From Micromussa lordhowensis (Eukaryota; Cnidaria; Anthozoa; Scleractinia; Lobophylliidae), in NCBI GenBank assembly GCA_964020085.1, contig OZ026604.1, positions 27,496,318 through 27,560,317 on the forward strand: a stretch of 64,000 nucleotides of DNA. The letters run 5' to 3'. The position numbers were made by a program, and so were the translations under genes. Of the stretch, positions 43,714 to 55,400 are shown piece after piece. Below the pieces are notes generated by a model. It saw only the letters and a list, made by a program, of their open reading frames with translations, made no database searches and was not told where the DNA came from. Numbering within the stretch: position 1 is the first letter of the stretch; every line of letters starts with the position of its first letter.

Positions 43714-44322
43714 GAAACAAGTAGCACATTAATTTAATGTTATGTTACCAAGCACTAAAAATACCAAATACATGGACTACTGTTGTAACCTCAATTTATG
43801 CTATTACATCGAAATGGTTCAATAATATTAATAATTTCAGTGTTATGACACCCAGCTTTCTAGAATTATGAAGGAAAATTGAATTACTGGCCCCCTCTCT
43901 AATACTCCCGTCCCCCATCCCAACACAGAAACACACACCCAATCCTAAGTGGTCAGAAAAACACAACTAAAACATTAGAAGTCTAGAGGAAATAGACAGT
44001 TAAAACATTGACCCACAATAACTTGATCTTTGGTCAGCTGGTAGGGAAATTTACATCAGCTTCATGTTATGCTTGAATATAGCCTAACAAGTATGGAATC
44101 TTGCTTGCTAATTACTCCAGCCCTCGAAGAGTGCCATTCACTTGACCCCTGATCCACCTTGAAATAATTGCACCCATGCAGTTTAGGTTTATTCGTGTAC
44201 TTTTGCATTGACAATATTTTCGGTTTCCCTTTACACTGTGGACAATCTCCAGAAGCTCCTTCATAGCCTTCTGTTCATCATACAAACATCAAATTAGACC
44301 CTGCATGTGTATGGCTTCCTTT

Positions 44323-44499
44323 AATAGACCATTTCCGAGTTACCTAAAGCCTCTCTTTCAAAGCGAGGCCTGGTGCACAACCATTCATATAAAAAGGAGT
44401 TTAATGTGCATGTGAATGAAATCTCATTTTCATATGAAAGGATGAGCACCAAGACTCGCTTTAAGAAAGAGGCTAAAGGTAATTCTGAAATGGCCTATT
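44323..44499. mobile_element. Palindromic MITE, block 2 copy
   Basis: Orthologous in position to 6656-6832, with the same arms. Confidence 0.8.
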
Positions 44500-44658
44500 G
44501 GGAGGCATCCTTTTGCTGAGTCACTTTTCATCATCAATCACAAGATTTAAATGTCCGACATCACCGGTCGACATTACAGAGACTCGTGGCCTTAAAACTG
44601 CCTGGTCAAAAGTTTCACTCTTCATACGTACAATAACTGTGATCCTCCAGAACAGCCC

Positions 44659-44904
44659 TTAGTTTAAAAGCATTGTTGTACTGCAGCTGCATGGAAAGAC
44701 CAGAAAAATTACTGAACTTAGTCCGTGTCTTGAAGAAATGGTTGTGTAGATTCTGGCCATCAATGGCAATTTAATGACATTTTCAACTTCATTCACATCT
44801 CGTTTTAGCCAGTCGCTTTTCAAATCATCATCATTGGCAGGTACACTTACGTCCTTCGTTTTTGTTTTTCTTCTAGTACTGAGGGCTCTTCGTGAAGATC
44901 GCAT
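44659..44904 (-). CDS. Candidate exon of the SAP/YqaJ gene, block 2
   Basis: Frame as in block 1: RRALSTRRKTKTKDVSVPAN and so on. The sequence upstream continues without the 4.79-kb element, marking the empty site at about 44925-44932. No domain is recognised. Confidence 0.4.
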   Translation of the reverse strand: MRSSRRALSTRRKTKTKDVSVPANDDDLKSDWLKRDVNEVENVIKLPLMARIYTTISSRHGLSSVIFLVFPCSCSTTMLLN

Positions 44905-45053
44905 ATTAGAACGAACTTTTTCAGAGGTATATGAGACTTATTGTTTCTTTTCGAGGAAACAGGTTTCCTTTCTTATGCCATGTTTTCATTTTCTGTGTCC
45001 CTGTTAAGGTTAGAAGTTTTACCTTGTGCTCGTTAAACTGATTTAGGTACATA

Positions 45054-45464
45054 TTATGTTGCAACAGATTTATACACACTTTCCAATTGCACACGTGCAG
45101 AGATCTTTAATACGGGTACATTGTTTTCAAAAATGTTCAAAACCAACGCCTTGACAAAAACAGACGTAGTGTTGCGCTCGACTTTGATGACTTTAACCGT
45201 TTTTATTTTCCTGGAAAAAACCCTTCTCTTGGCTTTGCGATATCGACCTTTGCGTCCCTGTTGTTTAAAAGATACATAATGAGAAATAGTCTCTGCCGTT
45301 ACCTTAGGGTAAAAAGAGCTGTCTGCGATCCACTCGCCAGAAGGTGGCGGCATTATTGTTTTATCCATATTCGTCTTGAACTTGAAACTCTTATTAATCG
45401 AGTCCTTGATGTGTTTTTCAGGCAATTCGTTATCATCTCTGAAATGGCAGTAGCCGATGAACAA
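45054..45464 (-). CDS. SAP/YqaJ gene body, block 2
   Basis: Open frame of 136 codons with MDKTIMPPPSGEWIADSSFY, then VTAETISHYVSFKQQGRKGR, YRKAKRRVFSRKIKTVKVIK and VERNTTSVFVKALVLNIFEN. It is longer and better preserved than block 1. The basic stretch and the beta-rich section that follows resemble the region before SWIM fingers in transposon-derived SWIM/YqaJ proteins, but the SWIM cysteines are not seen, so this assignment is weak. Confidence 0.4.
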   Translation of the reverse strand: MFIGYCHFRDDNELPEKHIKDSINKSFKFKTNMDKTIMPPPSGEWIADSSFYPKVTAETISHYVSFKQQGRKGRYRKAKRRVFSRKIKTVKVIKVERNTTSVFVKALVLNIFENNVPVLKISARVQLESVYKSVAT

Positions 45465-45531
45465 GCTCGTGCTTTGTTCCCGAAGCCTTCAATTTGAGCT
45501 TGTTAAGATGCAATTTTAGCTCTTCAACGCA
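45433..45531 (-). CDS. SAP-domain fragment, block 2
   Basis: The frame VEELKLHLNKLKLKASGTKH then ELVHRLLPFQR matches the SAP motif and block 1 (12513-12614). One codon is deleted near the start and the frame shift to the downstream section is shared, so that frame change predates the duplication. Confidence 0.55.
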   Translation of the reverse strand, partial: CVEELKLHLNKLKLKASGTKHELVHRLLPFQR

Positions 45532-45858
45532 CTTTTGTGATCATGATCTTCTGTCAAAAGTTCTGTGTTTTCGAGCTAATTACGTAATCGTTGTACGAAC
45601 AACCTGTCTGTGCTGAAGTCGAGCTTTTTATCAGTGTTTATATTTTGTTTTGTGTTTGACTGACAGGCGGTCCTATCAAGTTCTAAAAGGCAAATCTAAG
45701 TTCTGGGAGATGTACGATGGATAGAGGAGAAGGACATGATCATCATTAACGTTTCGAGCGCTAGACGAAGGGCTAACGCTCGAAACGTCAGCTTTCGAAT
45801 CTCTTTACGGTGGCCATTATCAACTCAGTTTGATAGAACCAAATCACGTTCTGTAATA

Positions 45859-45902
<44 letters not shown>

Positions 45903-45903
45903 C

Positions 45904-46290
45904 TTAAGGCGGGGGTAAACATGAATAGGTGTGAAATTTGAAGTGATATAAAAAAGGAAATTGTTAGGATTAAGATGGGTTGGAAACACTACCAGACAGT
46001 TGACCCCCGCAAAAGAGAGCCCCTGGTTACTAGGGGACTGTCTGGTATCCGTCTACTAATTTTTCACTTCAAATTTCAGTTTTCCAAATCCATCAACTCT
46101 TCAACATTATTTAACCTATCCTTTGAGAAAAAAATCTCTTTCCCAAAATGCCCAAAAATCACCCAAAAATTTACACAAAACCGTGAAATAGTGATTAATG
46201 AGATAAGCAGAGAGATTTAGTGTCGCTTGAAACGTGACCGAGATACTGGCAGAAAAGCCGTGTTAAGCGACCTCAAAACAGCCTTCACGT
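45904..46290. mobile_element. MITE that lost its right end
   Basis: Left end TTAAGGCGGGGGTA as in 12982. At the right the terminal TACCCCCGCCTTAAT is missing, and flanking CATTTGAGTTTGGCGGG follows directly after CACGTGTCGT. Confidence 0.7.
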
Positions 46291-46731
46291 GTCGTCATTT
46301 GAGTTTGGCGGGTAAAACGGCGTTGTCAGCCTAGTCCCTTACGGCCAAAGTAGCCATAGTAGTACCTCACCGTAGCTAGTCTGCGAAAACAGCCGTCCTT
46401 CATCGTCGCAGCCCGAGTGGCGTTTCGCTAGATGGATCCTTCTCGCGAAACGCCACACGGAGGGCGAACTATTTTCTCGAGGTAGAGAGAGGACCCTGGG
46501 AACGAGGTAATAATGACGCACATATTTCAGAATAATAATAATAATGTCGCACGTTTTTATGATATGTCGCACGTATTTCCAGTTTGAAACACTAGAGAGG
46601 AATCTTTGTCTGCAACATCTCTCTCCTTGGCATAAGTGATTCAGTTTCCATCATCAAGCTAAAAAAATACATGTATCAGTTGTTTATATCTATAGGGCAT
46701 AGTACGATTAGCTGTCCCTGACTCCAAAGTA

Positions 46732-47242
46732 TAGGCCTTATCACGGTTTCCGACGCCATTTTGACGGGTAGGCAAAGCGGTCAGAAATTACAGTGTTTGT
46801 ATGGGAATCCGATGGCAAAGAACTTTTTCCAAAATCGAATTTTACACAAATTGTGAATCGCAATGTTAAAATATCAGGTGGAAGATTGTATTCACCAAGT
46901 TTGAAGGTTGTAGTTTAACTAGAAGACGCTCAGTTAATTTTTATAATTTTCCATACATTTGTCTGTAAATTTGGCTGGGAAGACGCGGCGGCGCCGAAAA
47001 AAAAATTACAGACAAATGTATGCTAAATTATAAAAATTAACTGAGCGTCTTCTAGTTAAGTTACATCCTTCTAACTTGGTGAATACTATCTTCCACCTGA
47101 TATTTTAACATTGCGATTCACAAATTGCGTAAAATTCGATTTTGGAAAAAGTTCTTTGCCATCGGATTCCCATACAAACACTGTAATTTCTGACCGCTTT
47201 GCCTACCCGTCAAAATGACGTCGGAAACCGTGATAAGGCCTA
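46732..47242. mobile_element. ~510-bp palindromic MITE upstream of gene 2
   Basis: The end AGGCCTTATCACGGTTTCCG pairs with its complement at 47220-47240; near-full-length arms of about 230 bp surround an 'AAGACGCGGCGGCGCCG' centre. Block 1 has the empty site CCAAAGTATTGTATGG near 13819. The target duplication is 2-3 bp (TA/TAT). Confidence 0.9.
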
Positions 47243-47445
47243 TTGTATGGTGGTTTTGCGTCGCTCGTTTAAAAACTGAAAATTTTACCAAGCATGTATG
47301 AACTCATAAACGCTTTTGCCAGCCAGGATTTTTGTTGGTTTTGAAATCCAAATTCTCTCTGAAGAGTAAAAAATTTCACTTATTTGTAAGTTTCACATGC
47401 TCTGTATCTAGTGGCGTGATGCCTTCTTACGTACAATGTAAACAA

Positions 47446-47453
47446 TGACGTCA
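47446..47453 (+). promoter_or_regulatory. CRE-like site TGACGTCA, gene 2
   Basis: Same octamer and spacing to the ATG as in gene 1. Confidence 0.5.
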
Positions 47454-47467
47454 GAAAACACACAAAC

Positions 47468-47623
47468 ATGGCGGAAAGTGCTGCGAAGTTGACCAAGGCA
47501 AGGATTCTTGCCATCGCGCAGCTCATTGTCGGGTTTCTGCTTATCTGCTTCGGTATCGGAGAGCGAGACGTGGAAGAGTTAGTGACACATAATATTTCTG
47601 GCGGAATTTTGGCTGGTGTATGG
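47468..47623 (+). CDS. Gene 2 exon 1
   Basis: [20 protein letters not shown] to GGILAGVW, donor TGG|GTGAGT. Residues 44 (Ser) and 51 (Val) differ from gene 1. Confidence 0.8.
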
Positions 47624-48504
47624 GTGAGTAGAATTAGTTGGCGGACTGTCAAATGTTCTGTACTCAGGGTAAAAAAGTCATGACAAAGAGATAAATTCAA
47701 ACTGATTTTAGCTGTTAAGATTCTTGATCTAATGGCAGGGTTTTCGTCGAAAATTATAGTATTAAGGAGGAACAGTTATATTTAAAATTACAAATCTCTG
47801 TCTTTGGTCGTGCAGCCACTGTATGCAAAATAATTTTTTCATAGTTTTTTCTATTTTCGAGTCGGGAGGTATTAAGGACGTTCGCGCCCAAAAACTTCCC
47901 ACGCACAGATTTTTTTAAAACTTTGACTGACGGTAGAAAATGATAAGATTAGATAAAAAACGTAAAAAAAATCGGGGGTCACCGAACTCGTTTTCAAGAT
48001 AAAGCGTAGCTCAGACCATAGCATTTCTACGATTCTCAGTCATTCGAGGCGATTCTGGCCGGATTCATTACTATCGGCATATATTTAAGTTGAAGAATCA
48101 TCTCTAAGCTATGAGTGTTTAACACGGCTTATATAGGCCTAATTGATAGATCTTTGCTACATATGTCATTAAATCTGCTAGAATTAGCCTTAAAAAAGAC
48201 AACTTCTAAGTCACGCACACCTGTCTCCATGTACCAATTCGACCCTTTTTTAATAGTATATGACAAATAATTACAACTTCCCACACACAGATTTTTTTGG
48301 TTTTTTAGTATAATGTAGAGAGTTAAAAAAGGAAGTGATCTGCCGAAAAAAAAGTGGGGGTCACCGAGCTTCCAACAAAAATATTCGCACACCAAGTTAA
48401 CGCAAAGGTCATCAGCTCTATATTTTGTTAAGTTTTCGACTCGGTGCGCGCGCTCGAAAATGACGTGGCACGCGCGTGACCAATGAATAGCGTGCGCACT
48501 AGAG

Positions 48505-48537
<33 letters not shown>

Positions 48538-49373
48538 TTAATGACCCAGGGGAATTTGACATTTTCATGGAAGCCAGAGTCAAATTCCCCACCCCCAGGC
48601 ACCTACTGAATGTCAAATTCCCGCTTCTAGGTTAACGTTTTCCATGAGAGTCAAGTTTTAGTAATATAAAGGATAGGAAGGATATTGCTTTTCCAACCTC
48701 ACATGGCTTTCACTGCAATGCAAGAAATACAGTCCCAGGAAATAGCATCATCTTCAGGGCACAAGGATAGTGGACAAGATTCTCCGACACAAACTTGGTG
48801 GTACCACATGTCACATGTGTCACAGAGCAAAAAAGCATTAATATTAATCAGCTTTTGTAGTCAATCAAGCATACACAATTTATAGACTAAAAACTTAATG
48901 AATATGCAAACATATACAAACAGCAATTCCCGAAAACCAAACCAAACAAAGACTCTTCTATTTGTAAGCACACAGGCGTAGACTAAAAGAAGTGATGGCC
49001 TATATTTACGGCAAAATAAAACAGATTCGCTTGCCTTTCTTTTGCTCATCGTCAAAATTTGCTAGCAAAATGCAGAAATCGATAGCTCCTGGTGACTTCT
49101 GGGTGTGATCGTGGCTGACTTATTTCCAGGTTCTCTCGGTCTTCCAAGATGGTGGACATGTCAAATTCCCGGCAAGAACTTCATGCTAGCCCACATATAG
49201 AGCATTTTCCCATATTGTCTTCCATATATATCCATATATGGGTATGTCCTATCCATATATGGATATGTGGGCTAGCATGAAGTTCTGACCAAATTCCTGA
49301 CCCTGGGGTAGCGGCAAGTGTCAAAAATCCCTTCCCTGGGGAATGCTCTCTGAATCAAATTCCCACGGGTAGC

Positions 49374-49415
<42 letters not shown>

Positions 49416-52400
49416 TAACACTAAATCAAAACAAGTCAAATTTTGTTATCTTCCGCCCATATCAGAAACGTCTTCCCTTTGTCCCGCAGATTTGTATTCT
49501 TGATCACCAAACAAATATGTTGACGTACTTGGAATGTAAAGAATGTGTAAAATATTTGGGAGTCCTCATAGACTATAAACTCTCATGGAAGAATCATATC
49601 GATTCTATAGCATTGAAAATTAGTAAAACCATAGGACTGCTGTCAAAATTATTTTTCATTCCACTTATTTTGTTATTTTCTTGATTGGATATCATACGTT
49701 TGTTTTCACTGTATTGTACTTAATTTCTACTATTTATCATGACTCTTGTATTTGACACTATTCAGAATTTTGTAATAAACTCGATAATTGCTGGCGGCTC
49801 CCTCCACTAACTGTTGTGTTTGCGTTATTACTTATAATAGAAATGTTTTCTATTCGGCTGAGCGAAGCGAAAGAGAATAGAAAAGATATTTTGTTCCACA
49901 TCATTAACACTTGTTAACATTTACAATTCCCTTATTACTCCTTATTTGCGTTATGATTTAACTGTGTCGGGCCAAGCCAGCAAAACCCATTTAAATAAGC
50001 TTTTAATTCTCCAAAAACGTGCCCTTTTATTTATTTTCTCTGATAGACGTGACCACGCAATTCCTTTATTTGTGAATGCTCATATAATGTTTACCTATAA
50101 ATTTTATGCACTACAAATTACTAGCCGAAACAATGCATGCCGTCAGTAATGACCTTATGCTGTCAAATTTGAAGGACTTGTTAGTTCTTACTGTGAAAAT
50201 CCATCTGTACAATACACGAGCCTCAGTAGCAATTTCTATATCCAAAAATCAAATACTGAAATTCAGAGGAAGTCTTTGTCAAGAATTGGTGCAAAACTGT
50301 GGAATGAGATACCAACTAAGTTAAGGGCACTCCCTAAAGCTTTTTTTAAAAAGAAGATTCAAATGATTTTGTTAAGAATATTGGAAAATGAAGACTCTTA
50401 CAAAGATTTAGAATTCATCATATCAAAAGTTAATTTTTACTTTCCATAGCTGTACTTCCTTCTTCCGTTCCAATTCTGTTCTGTCCTAGATACTTCGAGT
50501 TAATTTCAAATTAACTATGTAGCCTTAACAAAATAATATTATAGGAGTCTCCCTTATATATTAAGTACTTCTTCCTTTGTTTTGCTTTTCCTGACTAATA
50601 CGTTCTTTTTAAACTAAGATTTAATTAGCAGATTTCATTTATTTTATTGTTCCTGGCCTGCCTCGACTAGCTTTTGCTACCTGCGGCGCCAGGCCTGTTA
50701 GTAATGTATTCTGCAAAAATGTAATAAAGTTGTCTTGTCCCTCGGGAAACAGTGAGTTTTGTTTCCTCTCGACCCTCAATGTACCGCGCCTCGGCTTCAC
50801 CTCAGGGAACATTGAGAGTCTCGGGAAAACAAAACTCACTGTTTCCCTTGAGTCCAGTCATTAAGTACTTCGAATATGCCAGATGCATGTGGACAGAAGC
50901 TGTATCTGGAAAGAAAAAGTTGTGGATTAAAAAATATCTGGATATGCGTGGACAGGGCCTTTAAAGCTGCTGTGAAATTAAGGCCTGCAAAAAAAGAAAA
51001 ATTCAGGCTTGAATGGAATTCGAACCTATGCATATGACTGCAAAGCAAAATGTTCCTGATAAAAGGGTCAATTTCTAAAAAAGGGGTTAACAAGACCCTG
51101 CCACTCACTCAATAATTTTTGTGTGGCTGGCAGTACGATGGAGTGAACGTTTTAGAAATATTGGCAGGGAGGGGGGGGGGGGTGGTTGTGGTGCAGAGTT
51201 TGCCTTGTTAATAACATGCTGTGTTATATGAAGATATGATTGAGATTGATCATCACAGTTATACACACAACATTAACTTAAGCAGTTGTGAAATTATGCC
51301 TGAAAAAAAAAAAATCAGGTCTGAAGTTTTTTTTTCAGGCTTTTATTTCACAACTGCTTAAGTTGTGCGCATAACTGCGATGATCAATCTCAATCATATT
51401 TTCATATCTTTCTCCTTAGTTCAAATATATGTTATTTCATATATTCATTTGTATGGCTGTGTTATGTTTCAGATTTTCATCACAGGTGGTCTGGGAATCC
51501 TTGGCACTTGCAAAGAACCAAGTTCTTCAAGGAACACTTTTGTAAGTGAAACATTGTAAGATGATGCTCTATGTTTTGCGTTGGTTGCATTTTGTATCTA
51601 GATTGGAAATAAAAGTGTTTGTGGAGGCTTATTGGAGAGCTGATCGGTAGAGCTTTGTATTTTGTCTCATTCTATTTTACAGTTGTATAATACACATATA
51701 GATTTATCCAAGCATTAATTAAAGCGGAACTCCTAATTGCAATAGTTAACCATAAAGAAAAAAGGAGGATTTGTTTTTCTTGGATCAGAAACTCAAAAAA
51801 TGATCAATTATGGGTGCATGAAATTGTCTAGCATGTGATTTTGCCATCTTTTCTCATTAAATTTTAAACCTCAGACGTAAAAGCTAACTCATACCCTCAC
51901 TGTGGCCTTTGCACATACTCCCTCCTTCTCTCCCAGAGTAATAACCTGGCTTGAGCCTGCGATCCAATCAAAAACCAGACAAAGGTCAGCAGTCAACTTC
52001 AAAAAACACTTGACCTTGATGAGCTTCAACCTGTGATGTGGCCATGTGATACTGGACAGTGGATAGCTTGCTTTGACAGCTGTCAATTAACTGTAACATT
52101 GTGCCTAAAATCAAAGATGTGGCTATGGTAATGGTGCTACTGTCTTATTTTTCAAGGTATTAGCAGACGGACATACAGTCAGTCACATGACAACCATTTT
52201 TTTTTTAGATTGATGGCTTACCAGATTTTATAAGGTATGGGGCTGACCTGCGCTCATGCCTTTGGCATGCAGGAGCTCCGCTAAAATCGTTCATTAAGAA
52301 GCACTCAAAAATTCCAAAAATGCCAAAACAAAGTAAGAAACTTTACGTGACCTAAAACTATTCAAGGAGTTTCTTCATTGTAAACCAAAGTCAAACGAGA

Positions 52401-55400
52401 TTCAAGATATTCCGGCTGCTGAGCTTCAGTTAATGTACGGTTTGTGCTTTCAATTTGCTTCTGCAGTTTTTGTCTTTATAATAAAAAAAGAACATAACAC
52501 CTTGGCTCAGAGGTAAGAATTTTATGTTCTGGAAGCACAAACAATAGTTTGAGAGTGAGTGGAGTGAACAAGTGAGATATTTTTTCTCTCCGCCGTGTAA
52601 TAACCTCTATTTATCCTAGACCACATGACAAACAACATTTGCAATCACTTGTGAAAAGCAGCCTGTGGCTCTGAAAGCTATTGTTATTATTCATAATATG
52701 TGATGTATGTCATTGTGATCTTGTTCAATTCCCAGGCTGGTCTGTTCAAGGGTTTCTCTATCATATCTGCACTGTTTGGTGGAGGAATTGCCGGCTTCTA
52801 CAGCTATGTGATTGCTCTACAGAAATACTTAATTTGGGACGAACGGTACAAGCACGGAAAACCAAAAGACACACATTATGATGTAGAAGTAGCTATCCTT
52901 GCAATGATTTTAATTCTCAGCTGTATTGAGTTTGTCATTGGGATTTGGGCTGCTGTGATCATTTATGAGATGAGGATATGTTGCTTATACAGTCCTCCAC
53001 CTCGGGTAAGCCGTATATATATGTATCTTGTCTCACACTTAAATACAACATATACATATTTCATATGGGTGCTGCTTTGGCTGTCAGCTCTGTTTGCTGG
53101 GTAATAAAACTGGTCACATGGTACTTAATAACAATAATAATTAATCTACAACCAAGAGGCCTCTGGTCACATGGTACTTAATAACAATAATAATTAATCT
53201 ACAACCAATTGGGCTCTGGTCAGATGGTACTTAATAACAATAATAATTAATCTACAACCAAGCGGCCTCTGGTCACATGGTACTTAATAACAACCAAGCG
53301 GCCCCTGGTCACATGGTAATTAATAACAATAATAATTAATCTACAATCAAGCGGCCTCTGGCCACATGGTAATTAATAACAATAATAATTAATCTACAAC
53401 CAAGCAGCCTCTGGTCACATGGTAGTTAATAACAATAATAATTAATCTACAACCAAGTGGCCCCTGGTCACATGGTAATTAATAACAATAATAATTAATC
53501 TACAACCAAGTGGCCTCTGGTCACATGGTAATTAATAACAATTATAATAATTAATCTACAACCAATTGGCCTCTGGTCAAATTGTAACTAATAACAATAA
53601 TAATTAATCTACAATCAAGCGGCCTCTGGTCACATGGTAATTAATAACAATAATAATTAATCTACAATTAAGCGGCCTCTGGTCAAATGGTAACAAGAAC
53701 CGCGGTGCGGTTGTAAACCGCGCTTTAAAAAAACGTGGTTACTTACACTGTCTGCGAAGCGTGACTCTCCTGCCCTTCAGCAAATATACGAAAAAAGGAG
53801 TATCTGATTACATTCTTTGCATAGCGCGAGTTTAGCGTGACTTGTAATCGGAGAATTTTGTTTACGTCTAATGAAAAAATACCTTGACCTTTTAATATAA
53901 ATTTTACAATGATACGTTTTTTTGACGAGCGCTAAGGCTAAGTTTTAACTTTCTTTCCCCAGAAAATTCCACCATTGCTTCTGGCGAACTATACACGATC
54001 TTACATTTATCACCGTCAGCGTATTCCATGGCCAGACGAAATACCTTTTTAGCGCACTGAATATTCCCTTTGAAAGTGAACAGAAACAATGCAAACATTC
54101 CAGATTACAAAATGTTCTGTTTTGCACGCAAAACGAGAATACAGCTTAACTCTGGATAATTTCAGCCTTACTAGCCAGCAGCTGGTCCCAAATTAGATGC
54201 TTTATCCTTGCAAATGTCCTGACGCCCATCGCCGAAGGCCGCCATTTTTTTGTGTAAACAGTTAATTCGCTAACTTGACAAAACCCTCCTGAGGGGGAGA
54301 TATGACGAAAAGAGCTGAGAAATTGCCTGTAATTGGCTGATGATGACATCATCCGTTGAAGACAATTGGCCGTGGGAGTTTGGGTCTCATCCGCGGAGGT
54401 CTGCGTCTGGTGACACGAAAACGAAAAAACCGAAGGCAGAGCAAGAAACCGCCCAGCCTACGGCTGCGCGGTTTAATTAATAACAATAATAATTAATCTA
54501 CAACCAAGTGGCCTCTGGTCACATGGTACTTAATAACAATAATAATTAATCTACAACCAAGCGGCCTCTGGTCATATGGTAATTAATAACAATAATAATT
54601 AAACTACAACCAAGCGGCCTCTGGTCACATGGTAATTAATAACAATAATAATTAATCTACAACCAACCAATTGGCCTCTGGTCACATGGTAACTAATAAC
54701 AATTATAATAATTAATCTACAACCAAGCGACCTCTGGTCATATGGTAATTAATAACAATAATAATTAAACTACAACCAAGAGGCCTCTGGTCACATGGTA
54801 ATTAATAACAATAATAATTAATCTACAACCAAGCGGCGTCTGGTCATATGGTAATTAATAACAATAATAATTAATCTACAACCAAGCGGCCTCTGGTCAC
54901 ATCAGATGGTAATTAATAACAACAGTAATAATTAATCTACAACCAATTGGCCTCTGGTCACATGGTAATTAATAACAATAATAATTAATCTACAACCAAG
55001 CAGCCTATGGTCACATGGTAATTAATAACAATAATAATTAATCTACAACCAAGCGGCCTCTAGTCACATGGTAATTAATAACAACAATAATAATTAATCT
55101 ACAACCAATTGGCCTCTGGTCACATGGTAATTAATAACAATAATAATTAATCTACAACCAATTGGCCTCTGGTCACATGGTAACTAATAACAATAATAAT
55201 TAATCAACAACCTAGCGGCCTCTGGTCACATGGTACTTAATAACAATAATAATTAATCTACAACCAAGTGGCCTCTGGTCACATGGTAATTAATAACAAT
55301 AATAATTAATCTACAACTAAGCGGCCTCTGGTCATATGGTAAATTAATAACAATAATAATTAATCTACAACCATGCGGCTTCTGGTAACATGGTAATAAC

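Noticed and set aside
49946..50324. Independent gene in intron 1 of gene 2
   Set aside because: The frames are fragments of a LINE C-terminal region, broken by frameshifts.
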